A stretch of DNA of 64,000 bases, taken from assembly GCA_021442155.1 (NCBI GenBank), contig CM038229.1:72312443-72376442 (forward strand). Direction: 5' to 3'. Numbering within the stretch: the stretch's first letter is position 1; every line of letters starts with the position of its first letter. The notes below the pieces were generated by a model that was given only the letters and a program-made list of their open reading frames with translations, was not told where the DNA came from and did no database searches. This stretch comes from Cymbidium sinense (taxonomy: Eukaryota; Streptophyta; Magnoliopsida; Asparagales; Orchidaceae). This document shows positions 13,028-26,000 of this stretch, piece by piece. A program made the translations under genes and the position numbers.

Positions 13028-13433
13028 CCCCTCAATTCGAGAGGCAAACGACACAATTGGCACAAAAAGAGTTCCCCAAGTGATTTTGAAATCTTAGAGA
13101 CTTCTCAAGAGCCTCCTCGAGCTTCCTCAACCAATCTTTCCTCCTCCCCGAGCAAAACTGAAATAAGACAAGCTTCTCCTGTGCAATACTCCCTCTCCAC
13201 TCAACCAAATCTCAATTCCCCACACCTGCACCATTCTCATCTTTGCTGAAGCCAACTGAATCATCCCTAAGCCTCCATGACCACTAGAGACTAGAGTTCA
13301 ATCGAAGCCGAGGCTCCTACGTGTGTGGCTTGGTCGATCGAGAGATCTACACCAAATCAAGGCTCGTGCAGCTCAGTAGGGCTTCATCTCAACCAGACGA
13401 AGCTTCCTCAGTCGTTCGAACCGCCGAACAATA

Positions 13434-13450
13434 GCTCCAGTGAGGTAATT
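13434..13450 (+). promoter_or_regulatory. Conserved splice-donor-like site, beta LTR
   Basis: The plus strand reads CTCCAGTGAG|GTAATTTT with the boundary at 13444|13445. It is homologous to the sites in alpha, gamma, delta and both LTRs of epsilon. Confidence 0.4.
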
Positions 13451-16400
13451 TTGTAAAACTGAGCTCCTTAGTGAAAATTGTTTGGTCCTTTGTGAATTGA
13501 ATGTGCATTTGAGTTAATCCTATCCGTTGGATGTGTGCGCCTCCCTTCCCCGAAGGTGTGGGATCGATTTGGAGACAATCTGAGCTCTGGTGAGCTTAGA
13601 TTGAATGCAGAAAGACAAACAACATCCGTCTTTCACCATTCTCGAATGGGATGGATCTCAGACCGTCCATTTCGCATGGTTGGAACACATGGTCATGATC
13701 TAATCGCATTAGATCCGCTTTGATTTCTCCTCTAAACCATGGATTGAATCATGACCATTCAATCTTAGATCGGGCGGTTCATAGGAATGACACGTTCGCC
13801 ATAATCTGAGTTAGCAATGGATGTGATAACATAAATAGTCAATCCTGTCATGCCACATAAAAAGCACGCTGTGTCAGCTGCCATGTGGCCTGATGGGATT
13901 AAGGCTTTAATTAGCCTATTTTAATTAATTTCTAAGGCTGAATTTTCCTAAATTCATAACTAATCATAGAAAAATCCAAAAAAAATATAAATGATGACTC
14001 ATTTTAATGATATTTCAGAGAGGAACCCTTTAAAATTATCATTAATTAATTTTGAACAGTAATTTATACTTAATTAAGGTTTGATTAAAAATTTAATTAG
14101 CCTAATTACTCTCTGATTAATTATCCAATTAATTTCAAACTTTTCAGAGATGTTTAGGGGGATGACCTCTGCCTCCCCTATTTTTGTTAGGATTTATTGG
14201 ATAGTTAATTAGAGAAATTAATTGATTAAGTCTTAATTAATCTCCTACCTTAATTAATGATAAATAAGTAAATGAATAGTAACTTAATCCATAAATTAAG
14301 TTCATGGCTCTCCGTTATCAGTGAAGAGTCTTAGAGAAATGGTTTAGGTTCATTCCTTATGACCATTTCATTAAGCCTCTTTATCCATTTTAATTAATTA
14401 AAGATTTAGTGATTAATTAACTTAATTAAGATGTGAGCTGTTTTAGAGCTTTATTAGTTGGAATGACTTAGTTATTGGGATCGAGACCTATCTCTTGATC
14501 TCTTTCCTTAAGTTAATTTCATCATCCTAATTAAGAGATATAATCAAAAGATTTAATTAATCAATTAATGACTTGATTAAAATTAAAATTAAAATTAAAC
14601 TGATTTAAAATCCATATCATCTTTAAGCAACCTTAATTAATCTTTGGGTAGCCCTTTAGATGTTCAATAGTCTAAAGGAATTTAATGAAATTATGGTTAG
14701 CTTACATGTGTAAGAAAATTATAAAAGTAATTAATTATATCCTTTAAGTCTAATTAACTATTAATCATGAGCCAATCGCATTAAGCCCCTTTTAATTCTT
14801 AGAAGCATTACTAATTTACTTTTCATATGGTTGCATATCATGTTGGCTCATCATTAATTAGTTAATTAACTTAAGGTGATATTAAAAACTTAATTAATTA
14901 CCTAATTCACACCCCTTATAAACCATCAAACCAAAAGACATTAAAACTTTCATTTAACCTTTGGGATTAAATAGCTTTAAATAGAAATGGAATGAATGAG
15001 ATCATGTGCTTATGTTCCTTTATTTCTTTCTAATCATATTAAATATTGTTTGCCACTTGTAATCACACATTCATCTCTTTTAAAATTAATTAAATGAAAT
15101 GGTTTCTTTTATTTCAAATTGCATGTGTTGATTTAAATTAAAAAATAGGTGTGGAATTATTACTATTAAATCAAAAGTTATTTTCGAAAGTATATAAATC
15201 AATTATAACATATGGAGTGATGTTAATTACAAGTATCTATAATTTTGTATGTGTTATAATCTAAGATATGCAATACGAAGCTCTCTTTCCTTACCTTATA
15301 TGGATTTACATAGGATTTACAAATGTATAGTTCATTTGAAAATAACACAACATTTGCCCAAATCCATTCCTATGTATCTCCATGCTAAGACTTAGGAAGA
15401 ATTTCATATCACATATGTAAATCATATAATCAAATAACACATGACTTCTAGTATGACTTCTCATTCTTGTGGTTCTTTTTGTATATTCATATGTATATAA
15501 AAAAAGTGGTATATTAGTCTGGACATCTCGGGGATGGGAGACTTTAAGTAGCCCCAAGTAGGTCTTGTACCTTACTCCCCTGGTGCAAAATAATGGCGTC
15601 ATACTCACTTAAAAATCTTATACATATGTATGTATAACATAACCAATGGATGAAAATCATAATTCAATCAAAATAAGTTCTTCTTTTGCATGATTTTCCA
15701 TCCTTATAGTTGCTTGTACATTCATATATATATAAGAAGAGTGGTATATTAGTCTGGACATCCCCAAGATGCGAGGCTTTAAGTAGCCCTAAGTATGAGT
15801 ATGTCTTGTACGTTACTCCCATGGTGTGAAACAATGGCATCGTACCTGCTTAGAACTTTTATACATTTGAATGTGCATGTAGCTCATGGATGAAAATCCC
15901 CTTTCTTATTAAAAGGACATGCATTCATAATTCAATCAAATGAAATGTTTAAATTCCAAATATACTCGCTTACATTCATCATTTAAGTGTGCTAAGACAT
16001 ATATTGCATGTGTAGGTATACTTAGGACAAAACCATATGCATGTCACACATGATGAAAAGAAATGAATGAATATTTGTCATATGATAGTAGTTCATTCTA
16101 ATTAATCTTCAGATGTCTTTCTTATTGAATAAGGTCACTTAAATTTAACCTACACACTGGATTAATTAAAACATATAATAAGACATTCACTAAAGAGAAT
16201 CAAACTAATTAACTTGCTTTAGGAATGACTTAAGGTAGGAATGAAAGAGAGGTCCCCTCTTTTTCTTCTCTTTATAGCACCTAGTTATTAAGTGTAGGCC
16301 ATATGAAACAAAAAGGAAATATTAAGTAAAGTTTACAAATCAATTAAACCATTTAAAGTGAAACCATCCTTTATAAATTAAATCCTTCACCATTAGAAAA

Positions 16401-18089
16401 TTACAACTCTAAAGCCTAGTTAGGATATACCACACAAGCCTTAATATACACACATTAGATTAAGTCACCGCTTCTAGTCTTATGTTAGAGCGATGCATCA
16501 TTTGATGTATGCTTATTTTATGATGTATTATTGTAGACTAAATGTTAGGGTGTACGCCTCGTAGATTGGATGTTAGGCCGTGATTAGCCTAATCATATTT
16601 TTTATAGGAGATTATGCTTAAGGGGGCTTTAAAATAAACATAAATGCTCTCTTTTGTAGGTTGCTTAACCCTTAAGCATAATCTAAACTAAGAAGGTGGA
16701 CTTGGTTACCCATGTGTAGGGTGCTAAGTCCAAATTATCCATGTAACTGCTTGGGTTGTACGGTGTGTTTAGCTAACACTTATTTTACAGGTGTAATTAA
16801 ATTTACTTTCCTTCTTTTAATATAATTTTACATTAGGGTTAGGATAAGTGGTATAGGGGTTATGGATGAACATTGGACAGAAGGTTTAATCCTAGGGTAC
16901 CATGTGATGCCTAGAAGCCCACCAAATTAAAAGAAGCAAATCAAATGAAGGAAGTATGGAGACTTGAAGATTTGACGGTCCCCCATAAAACTTACAATTT
17001 TTAATTTATAATTATTCTTTCATATACCGGGTTGTATAAGGGTAGAGCTCGGCTACCCATATTTATTTTGGGTTGTACGGTGGTACCCGAATGCACTGGC
17101 CTCTTATTCTTTTGCATCAGCTTTATAAAAATTGTTTGATATTTTTCTTAGCTTATGTATTAGAAAAATCATGTATTTTCATAGTTTATTTGTGATTGAT
17201 GATTGTTGTATGGCCTGGATGCGATTAGGCTCTTAGGAAAAAAAATTTAATTTTTCTACCCCAATCACAACTCATAATATAATTTTCTAAAATAACTCAT
17301 AACCTCATATAAAACCTAGGTATTAAATCATGATAATAAAAGATTTAACAACCCCTTAGCTAAATGTTGTATGCAAAATATCATGCCTATCATTTTGCTT
17401 CACTCTTACTAAGAGAGGGTTTCCATCTTTGTCAGATACTAAAAAGGCTTGACCTTTGAGATCCTATGATGGAAAACACCTCTTTCTCTTTTGATTTAAC
17501 TCATAACCCATTTCATAATGCATTTGGACATATAAAATCCTATAGCCTATGTCAATTGAAGTGTCAAAAAAACAAATAAAATTTGATAAGATTTGCATTA
17601 GATTAAGTCATTATTCATACCACTCATGCTCTAGTCTCTTAGGGAGTGGGTTCAAGGACTTAGTTTCTTTTCTAAATAATAACAACCTAACCATCTTGCA
17701 AAAGCATATGACTTGCCTACATGAATTTAAAGCATTGGAGTTAGCTAGCTGCCACTCTAGGCGGTTATAAGTCCAGCAGTCGAGTGATTTACTCTCTCTT
17801 GTGAAGGTAAATAATATACCCATTTTCACCTTAGATTTAGGATGTGCTTTGGACCTCACTAAAGCTCCCTAAATTTAGGATCTGAGATTATTATTTCCCC
17901 TTGGACTATAAGCATAAATCCTCGCCTCTTAGGCATCTCCATAATCTTGTATTGTGGGATTATAAATCCTAGCTTCCTAATAAAATTTTAACTCAAACAT
18001 ATAATTTCTTCTCAATTTCAAATATATAAAGTCCAACCATAGGATAGATTGGAATGCTCACTAGGTTATCCTAGTATCATGAACATCCC

Positions 18090-18237
18090 TATTGACCTCA
18101 CTTTTGGAGTGAGCTCTCAACTTCCTCGCCATAGATTTAGGGCTCTTATAGACACTAAGAGTTCCTTAGTCTTAAAACATTTCTAGTGATTAGGTAAACA
18201 ATTAACCTAACCCTAGAGACTTAGAAGAGTTAGCCAT
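18090..18237 (+). mobile_element. Start of gamma LTR (first 148 bp)
   Basis: The LTR begins TATTGACCTCAC, the same TG-to-TA change seen at the start of the 5' LTR of epsilon, and includes the short stem CTCACT/AGTGAG conserved near the terminus of the family. It is interrupted after GCCAT at 18237 by delta and resumes at 26001. The left neighbour is the interior of beta, so gamma inserted into another LTR of its own family. The five bases before it are ATCCC; the matching duplication would lie outside the window. Confidence 0.8.
18233..18237. repeat. Target-site duplication of delta, left copy (GCCAT)
   Basis: GCCAT directly precedes the LTR terminus TGTGGTG and is repeated exactly at 25996-26000 after GTCAACA. 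Removing delta and one copy restores continuous gamma sequence ending ...GAGTTAGCCATAGGATTAGG. Confidence 0.9.
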
Positions 18238-21200
18238 TGTGGTGAAATATTTTCATCTTCATCTATCTTTTAAAAAATAAATAAAGACAAAAATATGTTA
18301 GTTGGACACCACGTAGATTCGCAGATGTTCTTATTAAGACGATCAGGTATGACAGTGAGGAATGATGTACTATCTTGAGAGATAGAAGTCATCATCCTAC
18401 AATGGACCTAATCACCTAATAAAGACTCCTAAGGACAATGGGTCTTCGGATGTACCATAGATTCTTCCCCTACTTTACATGAAAAAGTAAAGTAGGGTTT
18501 ATTTTAAATTGGGTTCATTAAGTTTCCTATGGAGGCAACCCCAATACTTAATTACATCTTAAGGAATGAGATTCCTTAAGAATGCTCTCGATTAAGGTAA
18601 ATGATCATTGTCTCCAAAGATTTCAAAGATAGGACTATCAACAAATTAGTTTTTTTTGGAAGATCAAATGGGATTGATCAAAAAGAGGGAGTTATTATCA
18701 AAATCAAAGGGATATAAGTAGGGTATGCTCATGATGCTAGGAAAGCTAGTGAGCATCCCAAACTATCCTATGGTTGGGCTTTATATTTTTGAAATTTGAA
18801 GAGAGTTCATTGTTTGAGTTAATTTTTATTAGAAATTTAGGGCTTACAATGCCATAATACAATATCATAGAAATGCCTAAGAGGTGAGGATTTAGGCTTC
18901 TAGCCCGCAAAGGGAAATAACAACCTTAGAACCTAAATCTAGGGAGCTTAGGCGAGGGCCAAGGCATGACCTAAATCTAAGGCAAAAATGGGTATATGGT
19001 TTACCTCCATAAGAGAGGATAAATCACCCAACTGTTGGACTTACAACCGCCTAGGGGTGGCTGCCAACTAACTCCTCCTATGATTTTAAATACATGTACA
19101 CAAGTCTTATGCTTTTGTAAGATAGCTAGGGTGTTGTTTACTTAGAAAGAGACTAAGTCCTTAAACACACTCCCTAAGAGAATAGATCATGTAGGGAATG
19201 AATAATGACTTAAATCTAATACAAATTTTGTTAAAATTATTTTTTTTTTTGATAATTTATTTGACACAGGCTATGGGATTTATATGCCTAATGTATGAGT
19301 AATTGGCTATGGGCCAAAATCAGTAAGAAGGAGGTCTATTTCCACCATGGCTCTCAAAGGTCAAGCCATTTTCTCTAGCAAAGGTGGAAGCCCTCCATAA
19401 GCAAGAGTGAAGCAAGATGCTTTTTATGCATGATGTGAGGCATACAACATCCAACTAAGGGGTTACTAAATCTTTTATTTCTTGATTTATGTCCTAGGCT
19501 TTAGGTGAGGTTATGAGTTGTTACTTTTTAATTTTGAGTTGATTAATTAGACAGAAAATTTATTTTTCCCTAAGAGCCTAATTGCATTCAGGCCATTCAT
19601 CAAAGCAAGAAAGAAACTAGGAAAAACATGTCATCTTAATGCACAAGCTAAACAAACATAAAATAATTTTATAAAGCCAACGTAAAAGAATAAAAGGCCG
19701 ATGTGGTCAGGCTCCATCGCACAAACCCAAAAAGAAATGTGGGTAGCCAAGCTCTACCCTTATACAACCCAGATTATAAATGAATATTTACAATTTATAA
19801 AGAATTCATGTTATGAGGGTCTTCATTCTTCATTCTTCATTTCTTCTTCTCTTCATTTCTTCATTTCTTTCTTATTTCTTTCTTTCTTTATTTCTTCTTT
19901 CTTCATTTAGACTTGGGGTGTAGTTTTCTCCTAGGCTTCACATTGTACAAAAGACATAGTCTTATGATCACTGCTCATCCTAATCCCCCATAACATTCAT
20001 TCCAAATCTTAATTATAAAATTACATAAAAATGGGAAATGTAAATCTAACTAAACTTGCAAAATAGAGATTAGCTAAACATACCACACAATCCCAAACAG
20101 TTATAGGAATAAATTGGACTTAGCACCCCACATATGGGTAACCAAGTCCACCTATCCTAATTTGGATCATACTTAGGGGTATAAGCAACATGCACAACAA
20201 AAGTATTTATATTTTTATTACAGTACCCCTTAAGCACAATCCTCTGTAGAAGACAATGACTAGACTAAGACCATCCTATCATCCCTAACATCCAATCTAA
20301 AAATATTACATCAGAAAATAAAATCAGGCATCAAATCATACGTCGCCCTAACATAGAGCTAGAAATGGTGAGTTAGCCTAATGTGTGTGTGTCTATTAAA
20401 GCTTGTGTGGCATGTCTTAGCAAGGCTTTAAGGTTAGAATTTTCTAAGTGTGAAGGATTCAACTTAGATGGTTATTTCATTTAAGTAATTTAGTTGATTT
20501 GTTAATTTTATTTGATGATTTGATTTGGTTTGAATGAACTTACACTTAATTACTAAGTATTGTAAAGAAAGAAAAGAGAAGAGAACTTCCCTTTTATCCC
20601 TACCCTAAGCAATTTCTAAGGTAGATTCATTAATGATTTTTTTCTTTAGTGAATGTTTTATTATGTGTTTTAATTAATCCTAAGTTTAGATTTTATTTAA
20701 ATGAACATATTCAATAAGAAAGGCATTTTTAAGATTAATTAAGGTGAATTACTATCACAAAACACACAACCATTTATTTTTTTTCTAACATGTATACCAT
20801 GCATATGAAATGATCTTAAGCATAGTTATACATGTAAATGCAAATCTTAGCACACCTTAATGATGAATGCAAAGAGATATTGTTTAGAAAAATTTGGATA
20901 TTCCATGAATGCATGATTTTGTTATGTAGAAAAGGGGGACTCTTTTATCCATTAATCAAACGCACATTTACATGTACGAAAGACATAAGTGTGTATGGCA
21001 CCATTATTTTCTACACTAGGGGTATAAAGTATAAGACCTTCTTAGGGCTACTTAAATCCTCGCAACCCCGGGATGTCCAGGCTAATATACCACTTTTCTT
21101 AAATACATGTGCATGTACAAAAATAAAATAAATGGATGAAGAATCATGCAAAAGATTTTTGTTTGTTTGTTTGATTTTGGTTGTATCATTTACATGTGCA

Positions 21201-23114
21201 ATGTGAGGATCCTTCTTAAGTCATGACATAGAAGTGTATAGGAGTAGATTTAAGCAAGTGTTATGTTCTTTTCAAATAAACTATAGACTTTGCAAATTCT
21301 AAACAAACCCATGTTAAGAAAGAGAAGAAAATCACATAACACATTTCTATGCTATAATCACATACAAGCTTATAAGTACCTATAAGTAGCATACTTCCAT
21401 TTATGATCTTTGATTTATAGATTTTAAAAATAATTTTTGATTTAGTAGTGATAATAGCCATTCATAATCTTACTTTAGCCAAAGCATGCAATTTGACATA
21501 ATGGAAACATTTCATTATTTTGATTTTTTAAAAGATATGAATGTATGGTTTCATATGGCACACAACATTTAGCATGCTTGGAAAGAGATAAAGTAATGTA
21601 AGAATATGACTTCATTCACCCAAATTAATTCCTAAAGACAATCCTATGAAATAAGATCATTTAAAGTGAATCAACATTCTTTAAAGAGATTTTTATTTTT
21701 GTTTTGAATTTGATTTGAAAGTGATTTGTGAGAAAGAGTTTGTTGTTCCTAACCCATTTCCCCCATGTGTGAATCAATTTAGTTTAATTTTAGGACAATT
21801 AGATTGATTTTATGTTTTGTTTAGGTTAAGGTGTGAATTAAGTCCATTAATTACCCCTTACCTACACCACTTTAACATAATTAACCTAACAATTATGAGC
21901 CAACATATCATATGCAACCACATGGAAATTAAATTAGTGATGCACCTAAGAAAGAAAGGGGTATAATGTAATTGGCTCATAATTATTGATTAATTAAGCT
22001 AAAGGATTTTTATTAAGTACTTTCATAACCTCCCCACACATGTGAGGTGGAAGTGATTTCTTCAAATTTACCTTAGGCTTTTGAACACCTAAGGATCTAC
22101 TTAGCAAGAGATTTATTAAGTTCATATTAGTTTTGAAAGTTTGATTAAGCTAATTAAGTAAATCATTAGTGGATTAATCCTTAAATTTTTTTGTATTAAG
22201 GAAGAAAAAGGGTTTAGGGAATAACTTAAAGAAAATATCCCAAACCCATTTCATAAACCTCCCCCTTACTTAAACAATATTTAATTATCTCAATTAAGTG
22301 ATTAAACTACTATTCAAATGCTTAATTACTCTTAATTACATTAAGGGGTAATTAGGGTTCATTAATTAATTTTCCTAATTAACTCATTAATAAATTCTAA
22401 GAAAGTTAGGGGAGGCAGAAGTCATCTCCCTAAATATGTCTGAGAAATTTAGAATTAATTAATTAATTAATTAGATTTTTAATTAAACCCTAATTAAGGA
22501 AAATCCACTCTTCAAAATCAATTACAAAGAATTTTATTAGATTCCCCTCTGAATTATCTTTAAAATGAACCCTCATTTATATTTTTTTGATTTTTCTACA
22601 TTTACTTATGAACTTATAAAGTTTCTATGATTAAAGGGTGATTAAATAGCCCTAATTAATTAACTAATCCCATTGGTGCCACGTGGACTACTGACACGGT
22701 GCACACTTTCCATGTGGCATAACAGAATTGGTTATTTAAGTTGTCACATCATGTGCTGCATCAGCCAACAGTGCGACATGCTTTCCTTTAGGCCATCCGA
22801 TGAAGGATCAGATGGTTAGGATTAAGCCCCTGGCTATGAAGGATTAAATCAATGGATCTTCTGCATTTAATTAGGGTCATCCATCCAAAACACACGGGAA
22901 GGATGGCCCATGATTCATCCCTACCTAAGCCTGCGGGAGACGGAGACAGTCCATCCTCCATGGCTTGATTCGAGCTCACTTGAGCTCAGATTAGGCTAAG
23001 ATTCAACCCACACCATCAAGAAGTATAGAGAAGAACATCCAATAGTTGAATTTCAATGGGATTACAATTCCCTTCACAAAGGACCAATCATTTTTCAAAT
23101 TAAGGTCAGTTTTG

Positions 23115-23130
23115 AGTCATACCTCATCGG
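23115..23130 (-). promoter_or_regulatory. Conserved splice-donor-like site, delta LTR
   Basis: The minus strand reads CTCCGATGAG|GTATGACT with the boundary at 23123|23122. It is homologous to the sites in the other LTRs and about 420 bp downstream of the GATATAC motif. Confidence 0.4.
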
Positions 23131-23540
23131 AGGCTATCACCGACACTTCCAACAATGGAGGTAGCTTCATCTAGTGGAGACGAAACTCTATTGAAAGTTT
23201 CAAGCCTTGAGATGAAGTGGATCTTCCAATTGACCAAGGCTCCCTCCAATGGCTTGCGACTTTGGTCTAGGTCTCCCTTCCTGTGGCTTGGATGCTTGGG
23301 AAATGCTTTGGGTGAACTCGACTTGCCTACTTGATGGTGCTTGCCAAGTGAATTGAGGTTTGGTTAGGTATTGTGTGAGGTGGAATTTCCTTATGCCTCC
23401 TCTATTTTTGGCTTAAGAAAAACTGAGAGAGGGAAATTGGAAAGAGCTTGGGAATGCTTGGAAAACTTGAAGAAGCTTTCCTTTGAACCTCTGAGCTCAA
23501 TCGAATGAAAAGAAGATGGTTTGAGTGGAAATGAAGGGGA

Positions 23541-23547
23541 GTATATC
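23541..23547 (-). promoter_or_regulatory. TATA-like motif GATATAC, delta LTR
   Basis: The minus strand reads AAGATATACTCCCC, matching alpha in sequence and in distance to the donor-like site. It is a candidate core promoter only. Confidence 0.35.
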
Positions 23548-23999
23548 TTCCCCTACTTGGATCGAATGGCCAAAGCTTGTCTTGCCATTTTGATCAAATT
23601 GAGGAGGTCAAATGGTTTTTTTGGTTATTAAGAGTGTCATGTGCTTCATTTTGGCAGAGGAGTGGAGGTGTGGAGGTGCACATGTGTCAAATGAGTGCAG
23701 GAGGTGATCCAAGTGGAGAATTTTGATTGGAAGGGTCAGTTTGGCTTTGAGTTGGGTCATGGCTGACCCAAACCCATTGGGTCATCTTCACCACCCTCTT
23801 TAGTGTCCATGTGGTCCACTAAGAGGATGCAAGTGGCCGTAAGAAGGAATTGGCCAAATTCCAAGTGAATTTGGCCGTAGGTTACCCTTTGACCCAAGGG
23901 TAAAATAGTCATTTGGCTTTCATTTTGATTTACGTAGATTTGAGATGTTTCAAAAATAGGTTGGGCCAAATTCCAATGAATTTGGAGTTTATTTGATAT

Positions 24000-24910
24000 G
24001 ATTTGGCCCATGTTTACCCATCTAGGTCAAAATGGGTCAAATTGGGTCAAGTTGACCAATTGGTCAAATTGGGCCAAACCATGGGTTAGGTCAAGTTCAT
24101 ATGACTATTTGGAGTGGTTTGGTATCATTGGTTTGGTTTAGTTTGATTTATATTTTATTTTGGTTCATTTGAGTTTACTTAGGTCAAACGGGTGAAGTTT
24201 ACCAATTTGACCCATTTGACCCAATTGGGTTAGGTCATGGGTTGGTTTAGGCTTGGTTGATCATTTGAAATGTTTTGCAAGCTTTGGTTTCAATCAAGTT
24301 TTATTTGGTTTAATTTCAAGTTGATTTGACCTTTTAGGTCAAGTTAGGTTCATGGTCAATTAAGCTATGTTGGGTCTAGTTAGCCAACTGAGGCTTTGGT
24401 CAAGTTCAACAAGTGATTTAGGATGAATTTGACCCATTGGTTGCAATCAATTTGGTTTAGATCAAGATTCAACACATTTTGACTTTTTAGGTCAACTTGG
24501 GCCAACTTGGGTCAAGTTGCCAATTGGGCTAGGTTTGGCTCAAATGATGACTTGGTCAAGTCCAATCATTAATCATGAATTGGTTTAGATCAATGGTTTC
24601 AATCAATTTGGTCTATGGCAAATTTTGGCTAGTTTGGGTTTCATTTGGGTTACATGTTGACTTGGTCAAAGGCTAGGTTTGACTTGGCTTGACCAATTTG
24701 AGTGATTGATCATCCTATGATGATTTTTTCTCAAAATGTGAGGCTTAGATGGGCTTAGTTCAATCCAATTTGGGTAGGATTAGAATTTGGCTCAAAAAGG
24801 TGCTTTATGTCAGTTTGGGTCAAGTGAGCCTAAGTGGGTCAATTGTCTTGATCAAGGCTTGATTCAAGTTTGGTTGAACTCACATATGGACTTATGATTG
24901 AAATATAAAT
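24000..24910. repeat. TTGACC/GGTCAA-rich U3 block, delta LTR
   Basis: By eye I count about 25 occurrences of TTGACC, TTGACT or their complements in roughly 900 bp, against about one expected by chance. These are W-box hexamers. The block lies upstream of the candidate promoter in the sense direction. Confidence 0.65.
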
Positions 24911-25995
24911 CCAATTACAAGTGATTTAGAGTCAAATGGGTTTTGATTCACTTGACAATTCCAAGTTCAAAAGGGTGAACATGGGTTTGATTTGGTTTGA
25001 TTTGATCTTGGCTTGATGATTGAAGTTTGTGTTTTGATTGGTTTGTGATTGAATGATTGATTGTTTGGAGAGAGAATCCAAAGGTTTGAATTGATTTGAG
25101 AATGATTTGGTTAAGTTCAAGAATTTGACTTGAAAGGGTAAAGGTTGGTAGGTTAGATTTGGGCTTAAGTTTTGAATTTGGTTTTGGTTATTTGAATTTA
25201 TATTTTATTTATATTTATGAATATAAATGAGAATATAAATTGGTTATGAGAAAATCGTTTGAATTTGTAGTGATTTGAATTTGATTTGTTTAAGTTCAAG
25301 GATTTGACTTGAAAGAGTTTAGGTTGGATTTTGACTAGATTTGGATTTGAGTTTTGGATTGATTTTGGTTATTTGAATTTATATTTCATTTATATTTGTG
25401 AATATAAATGGGTTATGAGAAAATCTTTTGAATTTGAAGTGATTTGAATTTGATTTGAGCTAATTCCATAAGATGAAATCAAAGGCTTAGGAAAGATTTT
25501 GGGTTTGAATTAAGATTTGATTTGGAACTGATCATGGATTTCAATCATTTGGAATTGATTCATGATTTGGATTTGATTTGGAATTTGACAAAATCAATTG
25601 AGTTGGAATTGATTTAAGATTTGAATGAATTGATTTGAGCTAAGTCCATAAGGTGAAATCAAAATGGCTTAGAAAAGTTTTGGGTTTGAAGTTGATTTGA
25701 ATTTGAAGTTAATTTGAATTTGAAGTTAATTTGAATTTGAAGTTGATTTGAATTTGAAGTTTGACTTGAAAGGAGGAAGTAAGGATTTGGTTCAAGCTAA
25801 AGGGTAGGCATGTTTTTCTAATACCCCTAAGGCATAACCTATTCAAATAGCTAACTCTTCTAAGTCTTTAGGGTTAGGTTAAGTGTTCACCTAATCACTA
25901 GAAGTGTCTTAAGACTAAGGAACTCTTAATGTCTATGAGGAGTCCTATGTCTAAGATGAAGAAGTTGAGAGCTCACCCCAAAAGTGAGGTCAACA

Positions 25996-26000
25996 GCCAT
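25996..26000. repeat. Target-site duplication of delta, right copy (GCCAT)
   Basis: Exact repeat of 18233-18237, directly after the LTR terminus CAACA. Confidence 0.9.

Larger units (their letters stand above)
12640..18089 (+). mobile_element. LTR fragment beta (plus strand), host of gamma
   Basis: This is the inner and 3' part of an LTR of the same family in plus orientation. It matches gamma from about 27600 to 29672 and 55748 to 59190 in order, and matches alpha and delta as reverse complement; for example, the block around 15481-15600 is the complement of 20990-21110. It keeps the TATAC motif (13021-13027), the donor-like site at 13444|13445, the GC-rich patch (about 13500-13880) and the TATAAGG block (17035-17041). 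The U3 is absent, cut off at the junction with alpha near 12640. On the right it stops at 18089, where gamma begins. The rest of its 3' end should lie beyond gamma, outside the window. Confidence 0.75.
18238..25995 (-). mobile_element. Solo LTR delta, 7758 bp, inserted into gamma
   Basis: A complete LTR with no internal region, flanked by the 5-bp duplication GCCAT. Plus-strand ends are TGTGGTG and GTCAACA, so in the sense direction it reads TGTTGACC...CACCACA. In sense order it carries a TTGACC-rich U3 (24000-24910), the GATATAC motif (23541-23547), a donor-like GAG|GT (23123|23122), a GC-rich patch (about 22660-22990), AT-rich blocks and the TATAAGG block (complement at 19758-19764). Solo LTRs arise by recombination between the two LTRs of one element. 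It lies in opposite orientation to gamma, so delta and gamma form inverted copies of about 7 kb with a very short spacer on the U3 side. No protein is encoded; the short frames inside it are chance frames. Confidence 0.9.

Noticed and set aside
12772..13065. Overlapping open frames on both strands as a possible gene pair
   Set aside because: They fall in the relatively GC-rich LTR segment of beta, have no recognisable domain, and have no counterpart in gamma, delta or alpha.
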